64,000 nt of DNA from assembly GCA_965198655.1 (NCBI GenBank), contig OZ240668.1:2232001-2296000 (forward strand). Direction: 5' to 3'. Origin of the DNA: Lichenicola sp965198655. GTDB taxonomy: Bacteria; Pseudomonadota; Alphaproteobacteria; Acetobacterales; Acetobacteraceae. Shown in pieces: positions 40,412 to 49,044 of this stretch (position 1 is its first letter; each line of letters starts with the position of its first letter). A program made the position numbers and the translations under genes. The notes under the pieces were generated by a model, which did no database searches, was not told the origin of the DNA, and saw only the letters and a program-made list of their open reading frames with translations.

Positions 40412-41638
40412 GTGCGGCCAAGCGCACGAGACGTCGACGTCGTGATCGGGCTTGGCGAGGTGCGCGCGGCCCATGCGCGGATCGCGTCGCGCGTGATCCG
40501 CACGCCCAGCATCGCCAGCCACGCGCTGTCCCGGGCCACCGGCGCCGCCATCACTCTGAAGCTGGACAACCTCCAGGCGGTGGGCTCGTTCAAGGAGCGG
40601 GGGGCGGCCAACAAGCTCGCCCTGCTGGACGCGGACGAGCGACGGCGCGGCGTCATCACCGTGTCCGCGGGCAACCACGCGCAGGGCGTGGCGCGGCACG
40701 CGAGCCTGCTCGGCATCGACGCCGTGATCGTCATGCCGCGCTTCACCCCCGCCGCCAAGGTTAGCCGCACCGCCGCCTGGGGTGCGCGCGTGGTGCTGCA
40801 CGGGCTGAGCTTCGCCGAGGCCGCCGCCCATGCCGACGCGCTGTGCGCGGCGGAGGGCCGTGTGTTCGTGCATCCCTATGACGACGCCGCGGTCATGGCC
40901 GGACAGGGCACGCTGGCCCTGGAGCTGCTGGAGGATGCCGGGCCGCTCGACGCGCTGGTGGTCCCGATCGGCGGCGGCGGCCTGATCGCCGGCAGCGCTG
41001 CCGTCGCCGCGGAGCTGCGTCCGGAGCTGGAGGTGATCGGCGTCCAGGTCGAGAACTACGCCTCGCTGTCGGCCCATCCGGCCGACGAGATCATGCCGCC
41101 GGGCGGGGCCACCATCGCCGAGGGCATCGCGGTGCTGCAGATCGGCCGGCTGCCGCTGGAGCTGGTGCGCCGCCACGTCCGCCGCGTGCTGACCGTCACC
41201 GAGCGCGCGGTCGAGGACGCCATCACCCTGATGGCGGAGGGCGCCAAGCAGGTGTCGGAGGGGGCCGCCGCCGCAGCGCTCGCCGCCGTGCTGTCCCATC
41301 CCGAGCTATTCGCGGGCCGGCGGGTGGCGATCCCGATCTGCGGAGGCAACATCGACAGCCGGATCCTGGCCAACACCCTGCTCCGCTCCCTGCTCAGGGA
41401 TGGCAGGCTGTTGCGCTTGGTGATGGAGATCCCCGACCGGCCGGGCATGCTGGCCGACATCGCCAGCACGATCGGCGAGCGCGGCGGCAACATCATCGAG
41501 GTGTCGCACCGGCGCCTGTTCGCCTCGCCCAGCGTGCAGTCGGCGGAGCTGGAGGTGATGCTGGAAGCGCGCGACCCGCTGCATGCCGACCAGATCGCGC
41601 AGGCGCTCGGCGAGCGCTACATCGTGCGTCGGGCCTGA
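40412..41638 (+). CDS. Threonine ammonia-lyase (threonine dehydratase), PLP-dependent
   Basis: A 408-residue enzyme deaminating threonine (and often serine) to the 2-oxoacid, the entry to isoleucine synthesis or threonine catabolism. The PLP lysine is in QAVGSFKERGAANKL, the substrate loop is SAGNHAQGVARHA, the phosphate-binding glycine loop is PIGGGGLIAG, and a C-terminal ACT-like domain (about residues 330-405, LVMEIPDRPGMLADIASTIG) suggests allosteric control. The single short regulatory domain fits the TdcB-plus-ACT class rather than E. coli IlvA. GTG start, 6 nt after greA; GTG at 40442 is an alternative. Confidence 0.92.
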   Translation: MRPSARDVDVVIGLGEVRAAHARIASRVIRTPSIASHALSRATGAAITLKLDNLQAVGSFKERGAANKLALLDADERRRGVITVSAGNHAQGVARHASLLGIDAVIVMPRFTPAAKVSRTAAWGARVVLHGLSFAEAAAHADALCAAEGRVFVHPYDDAAVMAGQGTLALELLEDAGPLDALVVPIGGGGLIAGSAAVAAELRPELEVIGVQVENYASLSAHPADEIMPPGGATIAEGIAVLQIGRLPLELVRRHVRRVLTVTERAVEDAITLMAEGAKQVSEGAAAAALAAVLSHPELFAGRRVAIPICGGNIDSRILANTLLRSLLRDGRLLRLVMEIPDRPGMLADIASTIGERGGNIIEVSHRRLFASPSVQSAELEVMLEARDPLHADQIAQALGERYIVRRA

Positions 41639-41651
41639 TCGGCACACCGGT

Positions 41652-41740
41652 AAGGCCAGGGGCTTTGCCCCTGGACCCCATGAAGGGCAGAGCCCTTCAA
41701 ACCAGATTTTTAGGTGAAAGGGATTGGCCTGCTTCCTGGT
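41652..41740 (+). repeat. Dispersed multi-hairpin repeat, family A, copy 2
   Basis: Truncated copy: AAGGCCAGGGGCTTTGCCCC forms the perfect first hairpin with CTGG following, then GAAGGGCAGAGCCCTTC forms the second; the third and fourth hairpins are missing. It sits between the converging threonine dehydratase and dodecin genes, where the hairpins could serve as a two-way terminator. Confidence 0.88.
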
Positions 41741-41743
41741 CGG

Positions 41744-41974
41744 TCAGGGTGCGAGCTGCACGTCCTCGTCCTCGACCGCGAAGCCGACCTTCAGCGTCAC
41801 CTGGTAGTGCGCGACCTTGTTGTTCTCGATGTGACCGCGGGTCTCCACCACCTGGAACCAGCGCATGTGACGCACCGTCTTCGCCGCCTTGTCGACCGCC
41901 GAGTTGATCGCCGCCTCCAGACCGGTTTCCGACGACCCGACCAACTCGATCACCCGATACGTGTGATCCGCCAT
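41744..41974 (-). CDS. Dodecin family protein
   Basis: A 76-residue dodecin: MADHTYRVIELVGSSETGLE, AAINSAVDKAAKTVRHMRWF and YQVTLKVGFAVEDE. Dodecins assemble into hollow dodecamers that store and protect flavins; the conserved Trp of HMRWFQVVE stacks on the isoalloxazine ring. It has a GGGAA-type ribosome site and a normal length. Confidence 0.95.
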   Translation of the reverse strand: MADHTYRVIELVGSSETGLEAAINSAVDKAAKTVRHMRWFQVVETRGHIENNKVAHYQVTLKVGFAVEDEDVQLAP

Positions 41975-42018
41975 GCTGACATTCCCTTCCCGTGCGTCCA
42001 ACCCGGACGCGCCGCGCG

Positions 42019-42366
42019 TCAGGTGGTTCCGAACAGCCGGTCTCCGGCGTCGCCGAGGCCGGGCCGGATGTAGCCGTGCCCGTCCAGCCCGCGGTCGATC
42101 GCCGCAGTGACGACCCTCACCTCCGGATGGGCGGCGGCAAGCGCGGCCAACCCTTCCGGTGCCGACAGCAGGCAGACGAAGACGATCCGCACCGCACCGG
42201 CCGCCTTCAGCCGGTCCACGGCGGCGATCGCCGAATACCCGGTTACCGGCATGGGATCGACCACCACGCAGCACCGGCCCGCCAGGTCGTCCGGCAGCTT
42301 GAGGTAGTACTCGACCGCGTGGAGCGTGTCGGGATCGCGATACATCCCAACATGGCCGACATCCGG
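42019..42366 (-). pseudogene. Truncated uracil phosphoribosyltransferase copy
   Basis: Reads as the C-terminal ~115 residues of Upp (VGHVGMYRDPDTLHAVEYYL ... YIRPGLGDAGDRLFGT), closely similar to the intact upp at 43032. Similarity stops abruptly near 42366 and the first ~90 residues are missing. The PRPP loop is altered (DPMPVTGYSAIAAV against DPMLATGHSAIAAV). No start codon or ribosome site fits an active protein. A partial duplicate placed about 1 kb from its parent. Confidence 0.85.
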
Positions 42367-42476
42367 CCGACGACGGCGCGTCGCACGGATGAAAGCCGGC
42401 CGCGAACGTTTGACTTGCCGAACCGGCGTGTCCAGGCTGACCTGCATCCTGGCTTGATCGACATGCGTGGGACAAG

Positions 42477-43013
42477 ATGGGAGCCTGGGGCGGGATCCTG
42501 TTGGGCTTCTTCGGCTCGATGTTCGCGACGATGACCCTGGCACTCCAGTTCGGCCGGAGCGGCCTGGTACCGGCACTGCCATTCGTCGTGTTCGCGGCAA
42601 TCGCCCTGGCCGCCCTGGTGATCATCCGTCGGCCCGGCACGGGCATGACCCGATCAAGGCGGGCCAGGCGCGCGATCCTGTGGAGCACCCTTGGCGAGGG
42701 CGTCGGTCTCCTGGTCGCGGCAAACCTGGTGATGGCCCTGGGTCATCCCGGGCTGCTACTGCCAGCGGTCGCACTGGTGGTGGGCCTGCACTTCCTGCCC
42801 ATGGCCCACGCCATCCCGTTTCACGCGTTCCATATCCTCGGAAGCGTGCTTCTGGTTGGCGCGGCGGCCGGCTTCGTTGCCGCTCCGCCAGTCGGCGGCG
42901 CGATCGCAGGAGTCGTCGCCGCCGCCGCGCTCTGGACAGCCGCCCTGTTCGCCTTGCGCCGCGATTGGAAGGCCAAGCGCAACCGAACGGCCCCGTTGGA
43001 ACGCCGGATCTGA
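42477..43013 (+). CDS. Hypothetical multi-pass membrane protein
   Basis: A 178-residue protein with about five predicted TM helices (GGILLGFFGSMFATMTLALQ; LPFVVFAAIALAALVII; LLVAANLVMALG; HAFHILGSVLLVGAAAGFV; IAGVVAAAALWTAALFAL) and a short basic C-terminal tail (RRDWKAKRNRTAPLERR). No family recognised. It lies between the two upp copies, on the opposite strand, so it probably arrived or was caught up with the upp duplication. Confidence 0.75.
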   Translation: MGAWGGILLGFFGSMFATMTLALQFGRSGLVPALPFVVFAAIALAALVIIRRPGTGMTRSRRARRAILWSTLGEGVGLLVAANLVMALGHPGLLLPAVALVVGLHFLPMAHAIPFHAFHILGSVLLVGAAAGFVAAPPVGGAIAGVVAAAALWTAALFALRRDWKAKRNRTAPLERRI

Positions 43014-43031
43014 GCCGGCGGGCGGTCAGGC

Positions 43032-43652
43032 CTATCCAGTTCCAAACAACCGGTCACCGGCGTCGCCGAGGCCCGGACGGATGTAGCCGTGCTCGTCCAG
43101 GCCGCGATCCACGGCGGCGGTGACGATCCTCACCTCCGGGTGGGCGGCGGCGAGCGCCGCGAGCCCTTCGGGGGCCGACAGGAGGCAGACCACGATGATC
43201 CGCGCTGCACCGGCGGCCTTGAGACGGTGCACCGCCGCAATCGCGGAGTGTCCAGTCGCCAGCATCGGGTCCAGCACGATGCAGCAGCGCTCGGACAAGC
43301 GATCGGGCAGCTTGAGGTAGTACTCGACCGCCGCCAGCGTTCCGGGATCGCGATACAGCCCGACATGGCCGACCACCGCCTGCGGCAGCAGCTCCAGCAT
43401 GCCGTCCAGCATCCCGTTCCCGGCGCGAAGGATCGGCACCAGGCAGGGGTCGTTGCCGGCCAGCTCGGTCGCGTGCATCGGCTCCAGCGGGGTCCGGATC
43501 TCTACGGGCTGCAGCGGCAGGTCCCGCGTCGCCTCGTAGGCCAGCAGCAGGCCGATCTCGCGGGTGAGCCGGCGGAACCCGGCGGTGCCCGTGTCCGACC
43601 GCCGCAGCCGGGTCAGCTTGTGCTGCACCAGCGGATGATCGACCACGACCAC
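43032..43652 (-). CDS. upp: Uracil phosphoribosyltransferase
   Basis: A 206-residue salvage enzyme converting uracil and PRPP to UMP. Visible are the family N-terminus VVVVDHPLVQHKLTRLRR, VPILRAGNGMLDGMLELLP, the PRPP-binding loop CCIVLDPMLATGHSAIAAV and the uracil-binding C-terminus YIRPGLGDAGDRLFGTG. GTG start at 43652 (43646 is also possible). Co-oriented with msrB, 32 nt upstream. Confidence 0.94.
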   Translation of the reverse strand: MVVVDHPLVQHKLTRLRRSDTGTAGFRRLTREIGLLLAYEATRDLPLQPVEIRTPLEPMHATELAGNDPCLVPILRAGNGMLDGMLELLPQAVVGHVGLYRDPGTLAAVEYYLKLPDRLSERCCIVLDPMLATGHSAIAAVHRLKAAGAARIIVVCLLSAPEGLAALAAAHPEVRIVTAAVDRGLDEHGYIRPGLGDAGDRLFGTG

Positions 43653-43684
43653 GGACGCCGGAGTTGTGGCCGGCGGCACCCGGC

Positions 43685-44080
43685 TCAGCCGCCGGCAGGC
43701 TGGAAGGCCAGCGACAGGCCGTTCATGCAGTAGCGGTCGCCGGTCGGCAGCGGCCCGTCCGGGAACACGTGGCCGAGGTGGCTCTTGCACTTGGCGCAGT
43801 GCACCTCGACCCGCTTCATGCCGTGGCTGGTGTCGGTGCTGGTTTCGGTCGCGTCGGGGAGCGGGGCGAAGAAGCTCGGCCAGCCGCTGCCGCTCTCGTA
43901 CTTGGTCGCCGACGAGAACAGCGGGGTGTCGCACGCCGCGCAGTGGAACAGCCCATCGCGCTTCTCGTAGTTCAGCGGGCTGGTGCCGGCGCGCTCGGTG
44001 CCGTGCTCGCGCAGCACGTGGTACTGCTGCGGAGTCAGGCGCTGCCGCAAGGTGTCCTCGTCCAGGCTCGGGTCGCTCAT
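43685..44080 (-). CDS. msrB: Peptide-methionine (R)-S-oxide reductase MsrB
   Basis: A 131-residue reductase repairing methionine-R-sulfoxide in proteins. Two zinc-binding CxxC pairs are present (FHCAACDTPLF and VHCAKCKSHLGH), with substrate-binding SGSGWPSFF and the catalytic cysteine in GDRYCMNGLSLAF. The start is the ATG giving MSDPSLDEDTL, with AAGGAG 9 nt upstream; the longer frame to 44176 is unlikely. Confidence 0.95.
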   Translation of the reverse strand: MSDPSLDEDTLRQRLTPQQYHVLREHGTERAGTSPLNYEKRDGLFHCAACDTPLFSSATKYESGSGWPSFFAPLPDATETSTDTSHGMKRVEVHCAKCKSHLGHVFPDGPLPTGDRYCMNGLSLAFQPAGG

Positions 44081-44196
44081 GGTCATGCGCTCCTTCGACA
44101 TCTCGGCCAGCAGATTTGGTGGCATCGCGCTGCGGCGCAACCCGGGCCCTCCGGCCGCGCTTGGTCGAGGTGACACAGGCAGGCGGGGAACAGAGC

Positions 44197-44361
44197 ATGT
44201 CCGACACGAAGCGGGTTCCGGAAGCCGGCGAGGAGCCGGAAACGAAGGAAGAAAAGGTGGACGAGGCGGTGGAGGACACCTTTCCGGCCAGCGACCCGCC
44301 GTCGATCGGCGGCAGCACCGGTCCGGACGACGACGGCGCGGCGGAGCCGGGACGAAATTGA
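44197..44361 (+). CDS. Small acidic protein with PASDPPS motif
   Basis: A 54-residue highly acidic protein (MSDTKRVPEAGEEPETKEEK...) ending in the motif VDEAVEDTFPASDPPSIGG, which recurs in short, uncharacterised proteins of many alphaproteobacteria. Probably intrinsically disordered; function unknown. Start at the ATG after GGCGGGGAACAG. Confidence 0.7.
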   Translation: MSDTKRVPEAGEEPETKEEKVDEAVEDTFPASDPPSIGGSTGPDDDGAAEPGRN

Positions 44362-44370
44362 CCTATAGGA

Positions 44371-44477
44371 AGGCTAGGGCTCTGCCCTGGACCCGCTGGG
44401 GCCTAGGCCCCGAACCCCTAGATCGGGTTTGAAGGGCTCCGCCCTTCATGGGGTCCAGGGGCAAAGCCCCTGGCCTT
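44371..44477 (-). repeat. Dispersed multi-hairpin repeat, family A, copy 3 (inverted)
   Basis: Reverse orientation relative to the other copies. Read on the + strand: AGGGCTCTGCCCT, GGGGCCTAGGCCCC, GGGTTTGAAGGGCTCCGCCC (then TTC), and finally CCAGGGGCAAAGCCCCTGG with GCCTT. Lies upstream of gpmI, so the hairpins precede rather than follow the next gene. Confidence 0.88.
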
Positions 44478-44574
44478 CGCCGCCCATCGAGGCTGCGGAC
44501 CACCCGGTTCGCAGCTTTTTCTTTTGATGGCACACTCGTCCCGGCCGTCGCGGACGGTCGAGGAGGAAGTGCCC

Positions 44575-46116
44575 ATGTCGTCCACCGGACCCATCCCGCA
44601 GGCCAGACGCCCGGTCATGCTGGTGATCCTGGACGGGTTCGGCTGGCGCGAGGACGCCACCGAGAACGCCGTCGCCCAGGCGGCGATCCCCAACTTCCGC
44701 CGGCTCTGGTCGCGTGGACCGCGCGCTTTCCTGCGTACCTGCGGGTACGACGTCGGCCTGCCGGACGGGCAGATGGGCAACTCCGAGGTCGGCCACCTGA
44801 ACATCGGCGCCGGACGGGTAGTGATGCAGGAGCTGCCGCGCATCCACGCCGCCATCGCCGACGGCTCGCTGGCGCAGGCCCCGGCCCTGCGCGGCCTGAT
44901 CGAATCGCTCCGACGCACCGGCGGCACTGCGCACCTCCTGGGGCTGGTCTCGCCCGGCGGCGTGCACGCGCACCAGGACCATGCCGTCGCGCTGGCGCAC
45001 ATCCTGGCCGAGGCCGAGGTGCCGGCGGTGCTGCACCTGTTCACCGACGGGCGCGACACCCCGCCGCAATCCGGCCGCGACTGCGTGGCGGCGCTGCGTC
45101 GCGGGTTGCCGCCGCAGACCCGCCTCGGCACCCTGTCCGGCCGCTACTACGCGATGGACCGCGACAACCGGTGGGAGCGCGTGCGGCTGGCGCACGACGC
45201 GGTGGTGCTGGCGGACGGGCCGCGCGCCGCCGATCCGGACGCCGTGCTGGAGCAGGCCTACGCCGCCGGGATCACCGACGAGTTCGTGCCGCCCACCGTG
45301 CTGGATGGCTATGCCGGCATGAAGGACGGCGACGGCATCGTGTCGTTCAACTTCCGCGCCGACCGCATACGCGAGCTGCTGCACGCGATCCTGGACCTCG
45401 ACTTCCAGGGCTTTCCCCGCCCGCCGGCGCCGATCCTGGCCGGCGTGGTGGCGATGACCCGCTACAGCGACGACCTCGCCTCACGGCTTGCGGTTCTGTT
45501 CCCGCCGCAAAGCCTGGACGACCTGCTGGGCGAGGTGGTGTCGCGCGCCGGACGGCAACAGTTGCGCATGGCGGAGACCGAGAAGTATCCGCACGTCACC
45601 TACTTCATGAACGGCGGCCGCGAGACGGTGCTGCCGGGCGAGGACCGGATCATGGTCCCCTCGCCCAAGGTCGCCACCTACGACCTGCAGCCGGAGATGT
45701 CGGCGCCGTTGCTGACCGCCAAGGCGGTCGAGGCGATCGACGGCGGCCTGTATGACCTCGTTGTGCTGAACTACGCCAATCCTGACATGGTCGGCCACAC
45801 CGGCAACCTCCAGGCGGCGATCCGGGCGGTGGAGGCGGTGGATGACGGGCTGGGCCGGATCGCCGAGGCGATCGCGCGGGCGGGCGGGCTGCTGCTGGTG
45901 ACCGCCGACCACGGCAACTGCGAGATGATGCGCGACCCCGACACCGGCGAGCCGCACACCGCGCACACGCTGAACGTGGTGCCCCTGCTGCTGGCCGGCC
46001 GGCAGGACGTGACGCTCGCAGACGGGCGCCTCGCCGACATCGCGCCCACCCTGCTGGCGCTGATGGGGCTGGAACAGCCGGCGGCGATGACCGGGCGGTC
46101 GCTGCTGGGCGGTTGA
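44575..46116 (+). CDS. gpmI: 2,3-bisphosphoglycerate-independent phosphoglycerate mutase
   Basis: A 513-residue glycolytic enzyme interconverting 3- and 2-phosphoglycerate with two Mn ions. Alkaline-phosphatase superfamily: MLVILDGFGWR (metal Asp), catalytic Ser70 in DGQMGNSEVGHLNIGAGR, the phosphotransferase insert domain (LLGLVSPGGVHAHQDH; LFTDGRDTPP) and metal ligands in NYANPDMVGHTGN and TADHGNCEMM. Start at the ATG with GAGGAGGAAG upstream. Confidence 0.97.
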   Translation: MSSTGPIPQARRPVMLVILDGFGWREDATENAVAQAAIPNFRRLWSRGPRAFLRTCGYDVGLPDGQMGNSEVGHLNIGAGRVVMQELPRIHAAIADGSLAQAPALRGLIESLRRTGGTAHLLGLVSPGGVHAHQDHAVALAHILAEAEVPAVLHLFTDGRDTPPQSGRDCVAALRRGLPPQTRLGTLSGRYYAMDRDNRWERVRLAHDAVVLADGPRAADPDAVLEQAYAAGITDEFVPPTVLDGYAGMKDGDGIVSFNFRADRIRELLHAILDLDFQGFPRPPAPILAGVVAMTRYSDDLASRLAVLFPPQSLDDLLGEVVSRAGRQQLRMAETEKYPHVTYFMNGGRETVLPGEDRIMVPSPKVATYDLQPEMSAPLLTAKAVEAIDGGLYDLVVLNYANPDMVGHTGNLQAAIRAVEAVDDGLGRIAEAIARAGGLLLVTADHGNCEMMRDPDTGEPHTAHTLNVVPLLLAGRQDVTLADGRLADIAPTLLALMGLEQPAAMTGRSLLGG

Positions 46117-46125
46117 CCGCGGCAC

Positions 46126-47493
46126 GTGCGGGCGGTCCCGGCCGCGCTGGGAGCGGGACTGCTCGCCCTCCTTCCGGCGGCCGGACCGGTGCAGGCGCGG
46201 CCAGCGCATCGGGATCAACCGGCGCGGACCGAGCGGCACCCGCCCGACGCGCGGTTCCAGGCCCTGCGCGCGGCGCTGGCGGCGCGGAACCTGGCGGCGC
46301 GGAACCTGGCGGCGCGAACCCTGGCAGCCCGAACCTTGGCAGCGCGAACCCTGGCAGCGCGGGCCGAAGGCGCTCAAAGCGGCGCCAGGTTGGACGCGGC
46401 CCGCCGTCGCGCCGGCGCCGACGCGGTCCGCGCCACCGCCTTGTCGCGCGCCACGGTCGCCGCCGCCGCCCGGGTGCAGCAGACCGAGCGCGACGCCGCG
46501 GAGGCCGCGGACCGCACGCAGGCGCTCGCCGTGCGGCAGGACCGGGCGCGCCAGGCGCTCGCCGATGCGGAGCGTGCGCTGGAAGCGATGCTGCCGATGG
46601 CGCTCCGGGTGTCGTCCTACCCGTCCGAAACGCTGCTCGCGGCACCCGGCAGGGTGGACGACTCCCTCGCCGGCCTGATGGTGCTGCGCGGGCTCGGCCG
46701 GGCGCTGGAGCAGGATGCCAGGACGGTGCGCGACGCGCAGGCACGGCTGGCGGCGGCGGGAGCGGCGCTCGGTTCCGAGCAAACCCGTCTCGCCGCCCTG
46801 CAGCGGCGGGAGGCCGACCAGCAGGCGCAGGTGGCGGCGCAGGCCGAGGCCGCGCAGGCGGCGCAGCGCAGCTCGCTGGCACGAGCCGAGCAGGCGGCGA
46901 AGGTGGCGGCCGAGGCGGTGGCGCGCGCCGCCACGCTTGGCGACGCGGTGGCGCGGACCCGAGCCGCGGAGCAGGCTGCCCAGGCCCGGTTCGAGCAGCA
47001 GGCCGAGGCGGCCGAGGCGGCGCGGCAGCCCGAGGCGGCGCAGCGGGCGCGCGACAACGCCGCCAGCTTGGCCGCACCCGCCGGGCCCGGGCTGCAGCAG
47101 GGATCGGCACAGGCAAGCGCGCCGGTGTCGGGGCGGATCGTGCAGGCGTTCGGCAGCCATACCGATGCCGGCTCGGCGTCCGGCGTCACCTACGCGCCGC
47201 CCCCGCTCGCCACCGTCACCGCGCCCTGCGCCGGCCGGATCGACTTCGCGGGGCCGTTCCGGTCCTATGGCCGCATGCTGATCCTCGATTGCGGCCGCGA
47301 CTATCGTTACGTCCTGGCCGGGCTCGACCGGCTGGACGTGGCGACGGGGCAGAGCCTGGCACGGGGTGCGGCGGTCGGGCGCATGCCGTCCTGGGGCGGC
47401 GAGCCCGTCGGGGGCCGGCCCAGCCTCTACGTGCAGTTGCGTCACGGCGACGCCCTGATCGACCCCGGGCGGTTTTTGCAACAACCGCGTTAG
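46126..47493 (+). CDS. Murein hydrolase activator, EnvC-like (degenerate M23 peptidase)
   Basis: A 455-residue periplasmic protein: signal peptide (MRAVPAALGAGLLALLPAAG), a run of LAARN/LAART pentapeptides (about residues 51-80), a long Ala/Gln/Glu-rich coiled coil (about 90-320) and a C-terminal LytM/M23 domain (SGRIVQAFGSH ... GYR-like YVLAGLDRLDVATGQSLARG ... LYVQLRHGDALIDPGRFL). The catalytic zinc ligands are mostly missing (DCG where active enzymes have DHG), as in EnvC-type activators that switch on amidases for cell separation. GTG start. Next gene is ctpA, a common pairing. Confidence 0.88.
   Translation: MRAVPAALGAGLLALLPAAGPVQARPAHRDQPARTERHPPDARFQALRAALAARNLAARNLAARTLAARTLAARTLAARAEGAQSGARLDAARRRAGADAVRATALSRATVAAAARVQQTERDAAEAADRTQALAVRQDRARQALADAERALEAMLPMALRVSSYPSETLLAAPGRVDDSLAGLMVLRGLGRALEQDARTVRDAQARLAAAGAALGSEQTRLAALQRREADQQAQVAAQAEAAQAAQRSSLARAEQAAKVAAEAVARAATLGDAVARTRAAEQAAQARFEQQAEAAEAARQPEAAQRARDNAASLAAPAGPGLQQGSAQASAPVSGRIVQAFGSHTDAGSASGVTYAPPPLATVTAPCAGRIDFAGPFRSYGRMLILDCGRDYRYVLAGLDRLDVATGQSLARGAAVGRMPSWGGEPVGGRPSLYVQLRHGDALIDPGRFLQQPR
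46278..46360 (+). repeat. 15-bp tandem repeat inside the EnvC-like gene
   Basis: About five and a half copies of a 15-bp unit (AACCTGGCGGCGCGG and variants) encoding LAARN LAARN LAART LAART LAART LAARA. Copies differ by single bases. Such a run can expand or contract by slippage without shifting frame, changing the length of the coiled-coil neck. Confidence 0.9.
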
Positions 47494-47609
47494 GTGTAAT
47501 GTCACGGAAAGGCGGATGAACGGTTGGAGCTGCCATCGTGGCGGACCGGCCTGCCCGCTCCGGTCTCCGCCCGAAGGGGGCGGCGGCCGTCCCAGGAGTT
47601 GATAACCGC

Positions 47610-49043
47610 ATGACGCTGCGAAATGGCCTGTTGCTCGGCACAGCCTTCCTGGTGGGCGCCGTGGCGGGTCCGGAACTCGGTCGGCTCGCGCGTCACGGCG
47701 ACGGGTTCGGGATCGCGCTGGCACAAGAGGTCGAGCAGAAGCCCGGCACGCCCACCAGCCACGCCGAGACCTACCGCCTGCTGACCCTGTTCGGCGACGT
47801 GTTCGAGCGGGTGCGCGCCGACTACGTGGAGCCGGTCACCGACCGCGACCTGATCAACAACTCGCTGAACGGCATGCTGACCGGGCTCGACCCGCACAGC
47901 TCTTACATGACCGCCAAGCAGTACGCGGACATGGAGGTGCAGACCACCGGCAAGTTCGGCGGACTCGGCCTGGAGGTCACCTCCGACGCGGGGCTGATCA
48001 AGGTGCTGACGCCGATCGACGGCACCCCCGCCTTCCGCGCCGGGCTCAAGACCGGCGACTACATCATCTCCATCAACGGCAAGAGCCTCGATGGGGTCGA
48101 CCTGAACGACGCGGTCGACCAGATGCGCGGCGATCCGTCGACCAGGATCACCCTGACCATCAAGCGGCAGTCCAAGGACAAGCCGTTCGACGTCACCATG
48201 ACGCGCGAGGTGATCCACATCCAAGTGATCCGCTCGGCGCTGTACGGCCGTATCGGCTATATACGCATGGCCTCGTTCGACGAGGACACCGAGAGCGCCA
48301 TGCACGCCGCGTTCGACAAGCTCAAGAACCATGCCGGCGGCAAGCTGGACGGGGTGATCCTCGACCTGCGCAACAACCCGGGCGGCCTGCTCGACCAGGC
48401 GGTGGCGGTGTGCGACGACTTCATCGCCTCCGGCGAGGTGGTCTCCACCCGCGCGCGTCATCCCGAGGACAGCCAGCGCATGAACGCGCACGGCACCGAC
48501 ATCACCGCCGGCCTGCCGCTGGTGGTGCTGATCAACGAGGGCAGCGCCTCGGCCAGCGAGATCGTCGCCGGCGCGCTGCAGGACCATCGCCGCTCGGTGA
48601 CGCTGGGCGTGCGCTCGTTCGGCAAGGGCTCGGTGCAGACGCTGATCCCGCTGGCCGGCGACAACGGCGCGATCCGGCTGACCACCGCGCGCTACTACAC
48701 CCCGTCGGGACGCTCGATCCAGGGCCTGGGCATCGCGCCCGACATCAAGGTGCGCGAAAGCCGCGAGGACGACAGCAAGTTCCTGCTGCGCGAGGGCGAC
48801 CTCAACCACATCATCAAGAACGAGGGCGGCACGCAGGGTGCGGCCAGCCCACGCACCGACCTGCCGGCGATCGCCAAGTCGATCCCCGACGCGCCGCCGG
48901 CGACCTGGCCCGCCTTCGACCCGACCAAGCCCGCCACCGACTTCCAGCTCCAGCAGGGGCTGAAGCTGGTCAACGCGATGGCCGGCGGCACCGGACCGGC
49001 GCCGGTCGCACAGGCATCCGCCGAGGCGAACGGCTCGCCCTGA
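47610..49043 (+). CDS. ctpA: Carboxy-terminal processing protease (S41 peptidase), CtpA-like
   Basis: A 477-residue periplasmic serine protease. Signal or anchor segment (LLLGTAFLVGAVAGPELG), N-terminal helical region, PDZ domain (GGLGLEVTSDAGLIKVLTPI, about 95-180), S41 catalytic core with GSASASEIVAGALQDH (nucleophile) and VRSFGKGSVQTLIPL (general-base Lys). Processes or degrades periplasmic proteins and in some species murein endopeptidases. The ATG at 47610 (AGGAG 11 nt upstream) is preferred; a GTG at 47538 with GGAG would add 24 residues. Follows the EnvC-like gene. Confidence 0.95.
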   Translation: MTLRNGLLLGTAFLVGAVAGPELGRLARHGDGFGIALAQEVEQKPGTPTSHAETYRLLTLFGDVFERVRADYVEPVTDRDLINNSLNGMLTGLDPHSSYMTAKQYADMEVQTTGKFGGLGLEVTSDAGLIKVLTPIDGTPAFRAGLKTGDYIISINGKSLDGVDLNDAVDQMRGDPSTRITLTIKRQSKDKPFDVTMTREVIHIQVIRSALYGRIGYIRMASFDEDTESAMHAAFDKLKNHAGGKLDGVILDLRNNPGGLLDQAVAVCDDFIASGEVVSTRARHPEDSQRMNAHGTDITAGLPLVVLINEGSASASEIVAGALQDHRRSVTLGVRSFGKGSVQTLIPLAGDNGAIRLTTARYYTPSGRSIQGLGIAPDIKVRESREDDSKFLLREGDLNHIIKNEGGTQGAASPRTDLPAIAKSIPDAPPATWPAFDPTKPATDFQLQQGLKLVNAMAGGTGPAPVAQASAEANGSP

Positions 49044-49044
49044 G

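Noticed and set aside
41652..41740. Family A repeat considered as a tRNA or riboswitch
   Set aside because: No cloverleaf, no conserved T-loop sequence; simple stacked hairpins recur at unrelated genes.
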